A DNA stretch of 64,000 bases from Lepus europaeus (GCF_033115175.1 NC_084833.1:50740716-50804715); one strand, 5' to 3'. Counted from the stretch's first letter, positions 37,601 to 52,700 are shown. A program made the numbers and translations. Notes: generated by a model from the letters alone, not told the origin.

Positions 37601-40600
37601 ATGACCACAACAACTGAAGCGGGGGCTGATCCAAAGCCAGGCCAGGAACTCCGTCGAGTCTCCCATGTGGGTGCAGGGGCCCAAGCATCTGGGCCATGTT
37701 CCTCAGCTTTACCAGGTGCATTAGCAGGGAGCTGGATTGGAAGTGGAGTAGCCAGGACTTGAACCAGTGCCTATTTGGGATGCTGGTGCTGCAGAAGGTG
37801 GCTTAACCTGCTACGTCACAGTGCCAGCCCTTGGTTTCTTGCTTGAGCTTAAATTCAAAAGAAAGATCTCTGCTTCCATATGTGTTTGCCAAGGAAGCAA
37901 GAACACCATCCTCTAAAAGTGAGGGTGGAGCAGGAGCTTGTTGGAGATTTTAGAGCAGGGGAGGGGAACCTTTTTTCTGCCTAGGACCATTTGGATATTT
38001 ATTACATCATTCACAGGCTATACAAAATTATCAACTTAAAAATTAGCCTGCCATAGATTTATTGAATTTCAAGTCTGACCTGCGGTTGCCTTAAGAAAGC
38101 CAGACAAAATGATTTCATGAGTCAGATGTTCCTCCTGTTTTAGAATAAAAGCAAAGATATTCAATAGAATTCTAGTAAGTACTGAATATTCCTTTTAATT
38201 ATGTAACTCTATGCTTTGCAATGGATAGTTTGCCCGAAAAAGATGTGTTTGCCAGGTCCATGTTTCAGAGCTTGTATTCTTGACCCAGGATTTACCGAGG
38301 AGCATTGTGGATCCTGGGAGAATACTGTAGTACCAAGGAAGATATTCAGAGTGTGATGACTGAGGTCCGCCGGTCCCTTGGGGAGGTATGTTTTATTTTA
38401 ATGACTCCTACTTTATATGAGTTTCCTTTTCAAAATTTGATCCTTATGTGAAGATTTGCTCTTGTGTTTTTATTTATTAGTATCTGAACTAAAGAACATT
38501 GAAAAAATGTATTTTAATTACCCCAATAAATAAGCCTTAGGCACTGTGGAAAATCAGGAGAGCTCTTTCTCCCCACATTTAGCCATAAAGCTTTTCTCTT
38601 TTATTCTTTAGCCTTCCAGGTAAGATTTTATTTGAACAAAATGTTTTATGCTTTAAAAGAATAAGGCTTATAAAATTTTAGCCTAATAGTTCTGAAACAA
38701 GAAATTTCTTAGGAAAAGGCTGACTTTAGGATATTTATGTACTGAAACTAGTAGCTTTACTGCTATTAGTGGTATACCAAATGACCCATGATAGAATAGA
38801 AAGAACAGTGTACTGCATGTTAGGAAACATGAGTTCTAGTCTTGGTTCTGCCAATAATTAGTTCTGAGACCTTGAATTTAAGTTTCTTTTAGAAAAAGGT
38901 TTATTTATTTCAGAGATAGAGTTACAGAGTAGGGGAGGGAGGAAACAGAACAGTCTTCCATCCACTGGTTCACTCCCCAAATGGCCACAGCAGCTGGAGC
39001 TGGGCCAATCTGAAGCCTGTAACCTGTAACCAGGAGCTTCTTCAGGTACAGGGGCCCAAGCACTTGGGCTGTCCTCTGCTGCTTTTCCAGGCCATTAGCA
39101 GAGAGCCAGATCGGAAGTGGAATAGCCAGGACACGAATTAGCGCTCATGTGGGATCCCAGCACCACAGGCAGAAGCTTAACCTACTATGCCACAGCACCA
39201 GCTACAAATTAATTTTTTTTTTCTCTGACAGGCAGAGTGGACAGTGAGAGAGAGAGACAGAGAGAAAGGTCTTCCTTTTTGCCGTTGGTTCACCCTCCAA
39301 TGGCCGCCGCGGTAGGAACGCTGCGGCCGGCGCACCGCACTGATCTGATGGCAGGAGCCAGGTGCTTCTCCTGGTCTCCCATGGGGTGCAGGGCCCAGGG
39401 ACTTGGGCCATCCTCCACTGCACTCCCTGGCCACAGCAGAGAGCTGGCCTGGAAGAGGGGCAACCGGGACAGGATCGGTGCCCTGACCGGGACTAGAACC
39501 CAGTGTGCTGGCGCCGCAAGGCGGAGGATTAGCCTAGTGAGCCGCGGCGCCGGCCAAATTAATTTTTTTTAACTGAACTAGGCATAGTTTTGTTTTGTTT
39601 TAAATTTTTAAAATTATTTAAGAGGCAGAGAGAAGATAAAAGAGAGAGAGTTCCCATCCACTGGTTCACTCTCCCAGTGTCTGCAGCCGCCAGGGCTGAG
39701 CCAGGCTAAACCTGGAAGCTGGAACGTTGATCCGCATCTTCCATAAGGGTAACTGGAAACTAAATGCTTGATGCATCACTGCTGGCTCCAAGTGTCATTA
39801 GCAGGAAGCCTGGGGTCAGGAGCCCAAGCTGGGTGATGACCCAGGAAGCCCAGTGTGGGATAGGGGTGTCTTAATTGCTAGGACAGACACCTGCCCCAGT
39901 CATCACTTTTTTCATCTATAAATAAAGGGATTCACATAGATAATGATTAAAGACTTTTAGAGTTCCTTAATAGACTGGTAACAAAGAATACATAGTAGCC
40001 ATTAATTTAAAAGAAGTTCTTGGGGTGGGCATTGTGGTACAGCAGGTTAAGCCACTACTTGGTAATCCCTTATATCAGAGTGCCAGTTTGAGACCCAGCA
40101 CCTCCACTTTTAATCCAGCTTTCTGCTGTTGTATCCTGGGAGGCAACAAATGATGAATGAATTACTTGGGTCCCTGCCACCCACGTGGGAGACTTAGATG
40201 GAGTTCCAGATTCCTGGTTTTAGCCTGGCCCAGCCCTGACTTTTGTGAGCATTTGAGGAGTGAACCAGTGAGCTCTCTCACGTTCTCTCTCTCACCCACT
40301 CTCTCACTCTCTCTATGTGTGTGTGTGTCTGTCTTCAGAAGAAATAAAAATAAATGAATAAACATTTACAAATATAAAAAGAAAAGGTAGTTGGTAAAGT
40401 TCTATACAAGTAAGATTTATTTCACTTTAAAAGGATGAGTGCTATTTTGTTTAATATTTCAAGGAAACGGGAAGAGAAGAGGAATAGGCTTAGTGAGCCA
40501 TCTGCTTTGCATTTGACACTGTCATATGTATTTTTCTGTTAAGTAATTTGTGTGAAAAGAAGTGAGATTTTCATTTATCAGGGTAAGAAATTGAGACTCA

Positions 40601-43600
40601 AAGTGATTGAATTGACTTACCCAGAACTAGACAACTAGTAAGTGGCAGAGTGAGAATTCCAACCTAGGAACATCAAACTCTGTTCTTAGTCTCTGTTGCT
40701 CCCAAAACATTATCCTAGGAAGTAAAGGAAATTAGAAGCAGAGCTCCAGGTTCCAAAAATCCCATTGAGAAAATGCCTTCTTTATAGAAATGGTAAAATA
40801 TATATGTGAATTTTGCTTGCTTTTAATATTATTACTAAATTTATGTTTTCAATTGACTTTTAGATCCCAATTGTAGAGTCAGAAATAAAGAAAGAGGCTG
40901 GTGAATTAAAACCTGAAGAAGAAGTAACTGTGGGGCCAGTTCAGAAACTGGTTACTGAAATGGGTACCTATGCAACTCAGAGTGCTCTTAGCAGTTCTAG
41001 ACCTGCCAAGAAAGAGGAAGACAGGTAATTCACAACACTTATGAACTACCAGCTGTGCTTTTATTATTACTCTGATATAAAAAGCAGTTACATATTTATT
41101 TTCATGCATTAGTTTGCTTTTGTGATCAAAATGAAAATCTTTGCCATTTAAGGTATTTGAAAGGAAGATGTTTAAATATTTTTCCTAGAAATTATGTTGA
41201 TGGTTTGTTCCTTCCAACTGTTTTCATTGAAATAATTCTTTTCTGTTGACATAAAATTATTTTGCTCATGTGAAATGCCATGAGATCACTTTGATGACAT
41301 TTGAGTTTTGTTGCTATTTAGTACCTAGAAACATGAAGTTTTTTCTAGTTCTAATTAATGGAGTAAAAGTTTGATATTTTCTCCTTTATTTTGTTCCCCA
41401 TTTTCATGGTAAAGAAAGCAACAGTTCTTTGAGATAAGGTCTATTACCTCTATTTTCCAGAAGAGGAATTTGAGACCTAGAGACATTTGTAATTTACCCA
41501 ATAAACAAACAAATATGCCAGGATTTGAATGTAGCTCTTTAGCTTAATTTTGGCTCTTGCATCATTGGAAGATACGTTTTATTTATATTTTAATAAAGCT
41601 GATATTTTTTATTTTTATCTTTAAATTTTTTTTTAAATTTTTTATTTCACAAGCCAACAAAGAGCTCCAACCTAATGCTTCACTCCCTGAGTACCCACAA
41701 GGCTGGGGCTGAGCCAGATAAAACCAGCTAAATCTAGGTCTCTAGTTTGGGTGACCAGGACTCAGACGCTTCAGCCATCACCTGCTACCTCCCGGGATCT
41801 ACAGTACTAGGAAGTTGGAATGGAGAACAGAGCCAGGACGCAAACCCAGACACTCTGATATGGGATTTTGGTGTTTTAACTACTAGACCAAATACCCACC
41901 CCTTTTAAAAATGTATTTATTTAAAATATTATTTATTTGAAAGGCTGAGTAATGGAGAAACAGAGAAATCCTCTTTTGTTTGTTTGTTTAATCTCTGAAG
42001 GGAGGAGAGAACTTCCACTTTGTTTATGGCCTTGTCTAAATATTGGCAGAGATTGTGGATTCAAAAGGCTTCCATAGCCTAGGCAGCTCATGTCAAGAGC
42101 CTCGGGTGATCACTGATGTCATAAATAAGAGTGTTAGTTGTTAAATTAACAGGAGTCACTGTGCACTAACTCCCCATGTAGGACCTCCGTCCTCAATGAG
42201 TTGTATTATGAGAATTAACTGTAAAATTTGTTCTCAAACAGTTTGTGTGTGTGTGTGCAAATTGTTGAAATCTTTACTTAGTATAGAGTTGTTCTTCTGT
42301 GTATAAAGTTAAGTGAAAATGAATCCTAATGGAGAATGGGACTGGGAAAGGGTGGAGGAGGTGGAGTGGGAATGGGGGTGAAAGGGCGGGTTTGGTGGGA
42401 AGAATCACTATAATCCTAAAGTTGTACTTAAGAAATTTATGCTTCCTTAAATAAAAGGTTTCTTTGGTGGGGGGGGGAGATTTATTTATTTGAAAGAGTT
42501 ATAGACAGGGGAGAGACAGAGAAATCCTTTTTTTTTTTTTTTTTTTTTTTTTCCCTAAAGATTTATTTATTTTATTTGAAAGTCAGAGTTACAGAGAGGG
42601 AGAGGCAGAGACAGAGAGAGAGGTCTTCCACCTGCAGGTTGACTCTCCAAATGACCATAATGGCTGGGGCTGAACCAGGTTAAAACCAGGAGTCAGGCGC
42701 TTCCTTGAGGTCTCCCAAGTAGGTGCAGGGGCCCAAGGATTTGGGCCATCTCCTGCTGCTTTCCCAGGCTCAGCAGCAGGGAGCTGGATTGGATATAGAA
42801 CAACTAGGGCTCTAACCGGTGCCCATATGGGATCTGGCGCTGCAGGTACCCACTACACCAGAGAGCCTGCTCCAAGGGAAGTCTTTCATCTACTGGTTCA
42901 CTCCCCAAATGGCTGCAGTGACCTGGCCCTGCCAGGCGAAAGCCAGGAGCCAAGAGTTTCATCTGGGTCTCCCATGTGGGTGATGAAGGCCCAAGCACTC
43001 AAGCCATCTTCTGCTGCTTTCCTAGCCATGATCCAGAGAACTGAATCAGCAGAAGGGCAGCCAGGACACAAACTGGTGCTCATATGGGATGCAGGCAACA
43101 GCTTAACCTGCTACGCCACAATGTTGGTCCCTTATTTACTTAGTTGAGAAAAGAAAGAGCATCTCTCCACTCTTTGTTCTCCAAATGCTTATAATAGCTG
43201 GGGCTGAACTAAGCAGAAGCTGGAAACCAGAACTCAATCCAGGGCTTCCACATATTTGGCAGGGACCCAATTACTTGAACAATCACCTGCTGCCTCCAGT
43301 GTCTACTAAAGTCATGTATATATTTTTTTCCTTCTGAGCACTATAGAAGGAGCTAATTGAGGTCCTTCTCACTGAAGGGTGATGAGACTGGCTTATTTGA
43401 ATCATTTTTACAAAAGCTGCATGGTGCTTCAAAGGTTGGTGTTTTGTTTTGTTTTATCTCTTTACAGACCTCCCCTGAGAGGATTCCTTTTGGATGGAGA
43501 TTTTTTTGTTGCTGCCTCCCTTGCCACAACTCTGACCAAGATTGCCTTGCGCTATGTAGCTTTGGTTCAAGAGAAGAAAAAGCAAAATGTAAGTTCATTT

Positions 43601-46600
43601 ATCATGCATTTACCCAGCAACTGAATATCAAGCACCTATTGTACTCTAGACAGTGAGAGATCCAGAAGTTAATGATATAGTTCATATTATGAAAGAGTGC
43701 ATAGTTTAATAGGGGATGTGGACACAGTAATATATGTTAACCATAAAATTTACGAAGTTACATAATAATAATATCATGTGATAGTCCATGGAAGGAAAAG
43801 TCAGGGCTTATGAAATCACTTCTATTTGTTGGGATTAATCAGGGACCAGTGAAGGAAATGCCTTTCTCTCTAACGTCTTCATCCACTCACTCATTGTTTT
43901 ATCCAAAAGAATCTTTTAAATTATTCCTATCTACAGTTCAGACATTCATGATGCCTTCTGACCATTCTGTGTACTCATTTACAATATTATATGAGGGTAC
44001 TTCAAAAAGTTTGTGGAAAATATGTACTACGAAAAATTTGCACGGATTTTGAAATTATTTTATTCCATTTTCCACAAACTTTTCATTTTTTATTTTTTTT
44101 AAAGCAGAGTTAGGGAGAGACAGAGAAAGAGCTCTTGTGTTTGCTGGTTCTCTCCCAAGTGGCTCCAACTGCCAGGACTGGGCCAGATGAAGAATATTAT
44201 TCTCATATGTTTAGCAAAAAATTTAATAAGTGAATAGGGCATTAAAGAGCAAATGTGGCAAAATGTTAACAATTGGTGAAATGTATCATTGTTTTTTTCT
44301 ATGTGTGAGAGAAAAAAGATGGCCTCATCATGTGGGGTAGTTAGAGGGAAAACTAGAGCAAGGGAAAACCAGTAGAAAGCAATTGCTCTTTCAGTTGAGG
44401 GTTAATTAAAGCCTTAGAAAGTGGTAGTTAGAATAAAAAGGATGGAGAATAGTACAAAAAAAGGTAACTATGAAGATAACATCTAAAGGATTTGCTGTCT
44501 TATTCAATTGAAATGAAAAGTTAATTTTAGTTCTTGAATTGTGAGTTATAATAAAGTGACATTATTGCAGTTGGAGAATCATGACACAAGAACCATTTTT
44601 CTCATTTTCTAGTCTTTTGTTGCGGAGGCTATGTTGCTCATGGCTACAATCCTTCATTTGGGAAAATCCTCTCTCCCTAAGAAGCCAATTACTGATGATG
44701 ATGTAGACCGAATTTCCCTGTGCCTCAAGGTTTTGTCTGAATGTTCACCTTTAATGAATGACATTTTCAATAAGGAATGCAGACAGTCCCTTTCTCATAT
44801 GTTATCTGCTAAACTTGAAGAAGAGAAGTTATCCCAAAAGGTAAGATGTATATGGAAAAGCCATAAAAAAGCTTTATGGTTCAGTTCTTAAAATTTTGTT
44901 CATTTTTCAGTCCTCATATGTGAGGGTTGTCACTATTAAAGGTTTAGTAAAAGCTATTTGTTGTATTCCCAACACAGAAAGAATCTGAAAAGAGGAATGT
45001 GACGGTACAGCCTGATGACCCCATTTCCTTCATGCAACTAACTGCAAAAAATGAAATGAACTGCAAGGAAGATCAGTTCCAGCTGAGTCTGCTGGCAGCA
45101 ATGGGTAACACACAGAGGAAAGAGGCAGCAGATCCCCTAGCATCTAAGCTTAACAAGGTAACAGAATACCAAATACACTGTAAATTAACTAAAATGACTA
45201 CTTAAGAAAGTAGTAATCAGGAAGTTGCTGGTCCTGCTGTTTTCTAAAAGAAAAATGAGCTAGTTTATATACAGCATCAGTTTCTGTCAAGTCTCTATAA
45301 TTGATAGGGCCATTAAACTTCAACTGAAACTCAAAAGTTGATGAAATATTTATTATAGTACTATAAGTCCATTAGATAATATTATAACTTGAACTAGTTG
45401 TGTTGTGTGAATCATAAGCTAATCAAGGGAAACTCAACAGACAGGGTTCTGGCTGCTTTGTTGACCTGAGCTTCTCCTGTCCCCTTCTGCTTTAAATAGC
45501 GCAGTTCCACTGTTATTTTCTTAATATATTGAGTTCTTTACAAGATTTTCTTAGGAAGTCAATTCTACTCTTTTAAACATAAATTTAAGACTCAATGCAT
45601 AGTTTAACTGCTTCTCCATTAAATGAGTGAATAGTCTCAATTTGATTTTGTTGTTCAGGATAAAGTCAGTAGAACAATTACAACTACTAAAACATGTTTT
45701 CTTCCTTAAAATTAGGAATTGATACAAATAATCTTACATATATTAATTTTTGAATTGTAGAAATTAGATAACAAAATTTACCATTTTAATAAATTATTAA
45801 TGTTTGCATTTTGACATTCATTGAATTCACATTATTGTACAACCATTTCAACACTGTTTTCATCTTGTAAAACTGAAACTCGATATCCATTAGACAGTGA
45901 CAACTGATTCCTACTTCCCCCATCACTTGACAGTTACCATTCTGCTTCCTGTCTCAGTGATTTTGACTACTCTGAATATCTTATATAAGTAGAATCAATG
46001 TTTGTCCTTTTGTGGTTGGCTTTGTTTCATTTAGCGTAATGTTGTAAGGGTTCATCTATATTGTAGCTTATATCAGAATTTCCTTCCTTTTTAAAGCTGA
46101 ATAATATTCCATTGTAAGTGTATCCCACATTATGTTTATCCATTTATTCCTGGACGTGTGGGGTACTTCCATATTTTAGCTATTGTAAGTAATACTGTCA
46201 TCATAGATGTACAAATATCTCTTGGGAGTCCTTGCTTTTGGTTATTTTGAGTGTATATATATATATATATATATCTCCAGAAGTAGAATTGGTAGATCTT
46301 ATGGTAATTATACTTTTAAGTTTTTTGTGGAACTACCTTATTGTTTTTCAAGGTAGTTGCACCATGTTACATTCTCACTAGCATTGTTCAAGGGTTCTAG
46401 TTTCTCCACATCTTTTAACAATTATTTTCTGTTTTTTTTTTTTTTTTTTACAGCAACTACCCTTGAGTATGAAGTATTATCTCATCATGATTTTGATTTG
46501 CATTCCTCTAATTATTAGTGTTAGAGTCTTTTTATGTGCTTTTTGGTTATCTGCCTGTGTTCTTTTTAAATACATGATTTACAAATATTTTCTCCCATTC

Positions 46601-49600
46601 TGTGGATTTTCATTTGTTAAAATCCTTTGATGCACAAAATGTTTTAATTTTGATGTTATCCGGTTAATCTGGTGGTTATTTGTTTTGTTGCCTGTGACAA
46701 TATTACATTTTTAAAGTGTTGTACTTTGAGTGTTTTTTAATTTGGAGGAGGGTAGGAAGCGTTCGGTCTTCATGGCATCATAAAAGCATTTCTTGCTATA
46801 TGATCTGTTTGTTTCCTGAGCTTAGGTAGCAAAGACTACCATATTACTTTAATTTTGATTCCTGAGTTTCATAGAGTGACTAGGGATTTAACTGAAAATA
46901 TGTACAAATGTATTCAATTCCTAAGTTGGAACAGTGTTTAAATGTGTTTACTAAACATGTTTAATGTCTGTCTACCACTGAACTACTCAGCTTAAAAACA
47001 ACACATATACCTTATACCAAGTTAATCAACTTAAAAGCCAAAAGGTGCCTGAGTATCATTTTCTTAAAAAAGATTTTATTTATTTTATAGGTAGAGTTAT
47101 AGACATTGAGAGGGAGAGGCAGAGAAAAAAGTCTCTTCCATCTGCTGTTCCACTCCCCAAATGGCTGCAACGGCTGGAGCAGGTCCAATCCAAAGCCAGG
47201 AGCCAGGAGCTTCTTTTGGGTCTCTCACACAGGTGCAGGGACCCAAGCACTTGGGCCATCTTCTACTGCTTTCCCAGGCCATAGCAGAGAGCTGGATTGG
47301 AAGAAGAGCAGCCGGGACTAGAACCAGCATCCATATGGGATGCTGGTACTGCAGGCAGAGAATTAATCTGTGCCACAGTGCCGGCCCCTGAATATCATTT
47401 TTAAATTAAATTCTATATTGTGGCCAGTGCCGCGGCTCACTAGGCTAATCCTCCGCCTGCAGAGCCGGCACACCGGGTTCTAGTCCCAGTCGGGGCGCTG
47501 GATTCTGTCCTAGTTGCTCCTCTTCCAGTCCAGCTCTCTGCTGTTGCCCGGGAAGGCAGTGGAGGATGGTCCAAGTGCTTGGGCCCTGCACCTGCCTGGG
47601 AGACCAGGAGAAGCACCTGGCTCCTGGCTTTGGATCGGCACAGCCCGCCAGCCATAGCAGCCATTAAGGGAGTGAACCAACGGAAGGAAGACCTTTGTCT
47701 CAGTCTCTCTCTCACTGTCTATAACTCTCTTTCTGTCTCTCTCTCTCACTGTCTAACTCTGCCTGTCAAAAAATAAAAAAAAAAATTAAATTAAAAAAAG
47801 AAAAAGAAAATTCTATATTGTATGAATACTGTTTTTTAAACCTAGGACCTGTTATTTCTAATGTCCCACTTTAAATTTCCATTTCTACATTATAGAACAG
47901 TTTTATCATGCCTATTTCAAAGTGACTTTTCTAATCTGAGCACTGCTATTAATTATTTACCAGACTTAATCATTTAGTGAGGATGTGTTTGGTTAAATTG
48001 TCATTCCTTTGATTATACCTTTATTTTTTTCTTACAGGTCACCCAGTTGACAGGTTTCTCAGATCCTGTATATGCAGAAGCTTATGTTCATGTCAACCAG
48101 TATGATATTGTCCTGGATGTTCTTGTTGTGAACCAAACCACTGATACTTTGCAGAACTGCACATTAGAGTTAGCTACTCTAGGTGAGGAAATTTATTATA
48201 AAGGAAGAAAAAGATAATGCTACACAGTAGATCTTCGTGGCAGATTGTGCACAGGTTTTAGTATAAGCATTCTCTTGAATTACATTTTGATTCAATGCTT
48301 AGTTTTAAATTTTACATGTTGTCTCCTTTAACTCCAGTTGTCTAAACCTCTGTTGTGTTGATTTTCTATGTTTTTTTTTTTTTTTTTTGACAGGCAGAGT
48401 TAGACAGTGAGAGAGAGACAGAGAGAAAGGTCTTCCTTCCGTTGGTTCACTCCCCAAATGGCTCTACAGCCGGCACGCTGCGCCAATCCAAAGCCAGGAG
48501 CCAGGTGCTTCCTCCTGGTCTCCCATACGGGTGCAGGGCCCAAGCACTTGGGCCATCCTCCACTGCCTTCCCGGGTCACAGAACAGAGCTGGACTGGAAG
48601 AAGAGCAACCGGGACAGAACCGGTGCCTCAACTGGTACTAGAATCCGGAGTGCTGGTGCTGCAGGCGGAGGATTAGCTTAGTGAGCCGCGGCCTGTTGTG
48701 TTGATTTTCTGATACTTGCGGCACATTTAGATGGATTCACTCAGTGAACTTAATCTAGTAAATACAAGTTTTTCTACATATCGTACAAGTTATTTAAGTT
48801 ACAGAGTTAGTGAGTGACTCAGAATTTTAAATGCCTTAGAATTAGGTATTCCCTGAATCATAGCTGTTACATACCATGTGTAGCTGAAGTATTGCATCAT
48901 TACGACATGTAGCAGTGTAAGATTGTATTTTTCTCTTCATACCAATTTCATATTGGTTTTTAAATTAAAAAATGTAAATTGCATATAGGAACAGTGCAGT
49001 GCCCCCAGCAAATTCAATGTTTCTTCTGCAAGAATTAAGAGACTTCAAGATAACAAAGGAGTGGCAGTGGTCAGCCCCTACCTGACCTGCCTACCTCCTG
49101 TTCCCTTGCTGTGTGTTCAGCAGATCTAGCGCTGTTCTATACCTGTCACCACCTGTAATGGGTTCTTTTCCCTTGAGTCCCTGTAGAGACGCCGCTGTGG
49201 GTTCTGCCCATACCTGGATTTGGGGTTTATAAATTCACAATGGTGGGAATAAATTTATGCAAAAAAAGATAACAAAGGAGAACATATGTTTACTCTTAGT
49301 TCTTCAGCATAGCCTAGTACCTGTATAAAGAACTATGTCTCTTAAGAATTTATAAACTTGTCTACGGCCATACCACCCTGAACACACCCGATCTCGTCTG
49401 ATCTTGGAAGCTAGGCAGAGTTGGACCTGGTTAGTACTTGGATGGGAAAATTTATAAGCTTGAGGCAGATACTGTGGTGTAGTGGGTAACCTCCTGCAAC
49501 TCCCAGCATCCCATATAGGCACCGGTTCCAGTCTCAACTGCCCTACTTCCAATCCAGCTTCTTGCTAATGTGCCTGGGAAAGAAGCAGAGGATGGCCCAG

Positions 49601-49714
49601 ATGCTTGGGCCCCACTACCCATGTGGGAGACCTGGATGGAGTTCAGGCTCCTGGCTCCAGCCTGACCCAATTCTGGTCATTGTGGTAATTTGGCGCATGA
49701 ACCAGTGGATGGAA

Positions 49715-49759
<45 letters not shown>

Positions 49760-52700
49760 GTTTCCTCCCTCCCCAATTCTGCCTTTCAAATAAATAAGTA
49801 AACCTTAAAAAAAAATTTCAAACCTTCATGCAAATTCTTTAATTTTTCTTTGTAATGCAATATATAGTTTAAGACTTAAGCTTTAAGTAACTGCCCCTCC
49901 ATGAATTAAATATTAAAAATATTGAGATACCTGTAATTTTTTGAAAATGTACATATTGATATAATGAGGATGCTAAATGAATTTGTTTCATCATAATATG
50001 ATGAAACATATAATATATAATGTTATTTTTCTAGAAACTTAAATTCATACATTTTATTAATTTTTTATTTTTTAAAACTTTTATTTATTTATTTGTAAGG
50101 CAAGCAGACACATCTCTCACCTCCTGGTTCACTCTCCAAATACCCACAACAACTGGGGCTGGGCCAGGTTGAAATTAGAAGCCAGGAACATAATATGGAT
50201 CTCCCATGTGGGTTGGCCGGGACCCAACGATTTGAGTCATTACCTGTTGCCTCCCAGGGTATGAATTATCAGGGAACTGAGCTACAACTTGAACCAGGCA
50301 CTCCATTATGGGATGCAGGAATCCCAAGCAGTGTCTCAACTGGTATGCTGCTCTAAGATGCATACATTTTAAAATTTTATGGTTAATATATGTATTTTAA
50401 CCATGTCCAAACTTTTTTTCAGGAGACCTGAAACTTGTGGAAAAACCATCTCCTTTGACTCTTGCTCCTCATGACTTTGCAAATATTAAAGCTAATGTGA
50501 AAGTGGCATCAACAGAAAATGGAATAATTTTTGGTAATATAGGTAAGGCGGTGTTTTATGCCATGTGGTAATTCAGTATTTTTTTTTATTACGGAATTTC
50601 TGTAGTGAGTTGCTGTGGGGCACTCTTTATGTTGCCAAGCATTGTTCTATGATCTGGGTATACAGAAATAAACCATGTAGAGTCACTATCCTCAAGAAAC
50701 TATTAGGCAAAGGGAGGAGATAGATAAGGAAATAATAAGATTATAATACAATGTCCTAGGGACTAATTTATATAGTAGATCATAGTAGAAACAATGGTTT
50801 GAGATCATAGTAGAAAAAATGATAACAGGGTGGAAGGATTTATGAAGAAAGAAGATATATATATTATCAAAGGATAACATTTGAACTGAGTCTAAACCTT
50901 CATACAGACATTTGTTCCCACATATACAAGGATGTTTCAGAATTAGGATTAGTTTGTTCAGAAGCATTCAGTCCATAAGCAGATTTTCTAACAATTTCTG
51001 TCATAGGAATAGGGTTACCATGGTGAGGAACGAAATCTCCAGATAGCTGGTAGTTGAGTAAGGAAAATATGTAAGTATATGAACATGTGTAAAATACTTG
51101 TGTCTCTTATGTCCATGGTCATAATCAAAGATTTTTTACTGCTTCTAAAGGAGCCAAACGATTTTAATAAAACTGGATTTGGGGAAAAAAAAAAATAGAT
51201 ACATACACTACAAATGGTAACTATTATGAAAGCAGCTTGTTCTAGGTAGGGTGGGAGTAAGGAAGGGATTTGTCCAGTTCTCAGAATGTCGAGAGCTTTT
51301 AGGACAGGGATTAGGAATGGCTTCCTGGGGGAGCTGATATATAAGTAAGGTTTTAAAAGATTTGTAAGTGTTCTACGGACAGACAAGGGTGCAGCTGGAA
51401 CAAATGTAAGCAGTTTGATATATCTGGAGTTCAGAGTGCAGTGGAGGGTCATGGGAAGAAAAAACTTAAATTAGGAAGGTTAATGGAAGTCATATTATAT
51501 TTGCTATGCTAAGCATTTCAAATTTTTATTTGTGGAAGGGGTAACATTAAGAAATTGTAAATTAGTGAATTAAATGATGAACTATTTCTGTGATAGCACT
51601 GTAGAAGATTGATTAGAAGAGGCAGGAAAATTAACTAGTAGCCTATTGCTGAAGCCCAAGTAACAAAGGACAGAGAGCTTAAACAACTGCAGTAAGAGTT
51701 GGAAAAGAAAGAATGAGTTAGCGTTGAGGAAGGAAGTGGCTAGATTATCTCTCAGATTTCTGGATTGGATTACGTTGTTGTTTGTGTCACTCACCAAAAC
51801 AGGAAATATAGGAGATCAAATTTGAGAGAACACGTAGTTTAATCTTGAGCAAGTTGAATATTAAAAGTGTCTAAAGATATGCAATAGTAGTTTATTGTGA
51901 GTCTTGACACAAACGATCTAAACTAGAGATAAATATTTATTTAAAAGTAACAGGAGGGACCGGCACTGTGGCATAGTGGGTAAGGCTGTTGCCTGCAGTG
52001 CCAGCTTTCCATATGGGCACTTTATGAGTCCTGGCTGCTCCACTTCTGATTCAGCTTTCTGCTATGTCCTGGGAAAGCAGTAGAAGATGGCCCAAGTCCT
52101 TGGGCCCTTGCACCTGCGTAGGAGATCCAGAAGAGGCTCCTGGCTCCTGGCTTCAGATGGGTGCAGCTCCAGCCATTGTGGCCATTTGTGGAGTGAACCA
52201 GCAGATGGAAGACCTTTCTCTCTGTCTCTCCCTCTCACTGTCTGTAACTCAACCTCTCAAATAAATAAATAAAATCTTTAAAAAAAAAAAAAAAGACTTC
52301 AGAGTGAAAGAGATAATGATTGATGGAGTGAGATCCTTGACCAATGAAGAGATCATAGTTGTCAGGAAGTATTAGTCCTGAAGTGAATAGGCAGTATATA
52401 AAAGGGGAAGAGGAGAGAGTAGATTCAGAGAAATATTTATTTTTAATAAATTGGACTGAAAATTAAAGGACCTTTTTCTTGGTAATCTCAGTTTTCCCTT
52501 AAAGTAGAAGGAGTGAGGGACTGTCAAGACACTAATAAGAGGGAAGGTAGGCACCAAAGTGAAACTTCCCACTATGGAAGAGACAGTCATGAGAGCAAAT
52601 GATCTTTCGTTGTTAAAAGTGCTGTGGTTCAGCAGTGCACCTACCGTGAGAATACTGTACTGCCTGTGTGTCTGTCTGCTGCAGTGGCTAGGACACTACA

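Noticed and set aside
49360..49448. Functional 5S rRNA gene
   Set aside because: The 3' third and part of the internal promoter are absent and there is no terminator T run in place.
50692..51452. Two minus-strand frames of 91 and 145 codons in intron 18
   Set aside because: Hydrophobic, low-complexity translations of AT-rich intron with remains of an old repeat; no support as genes.
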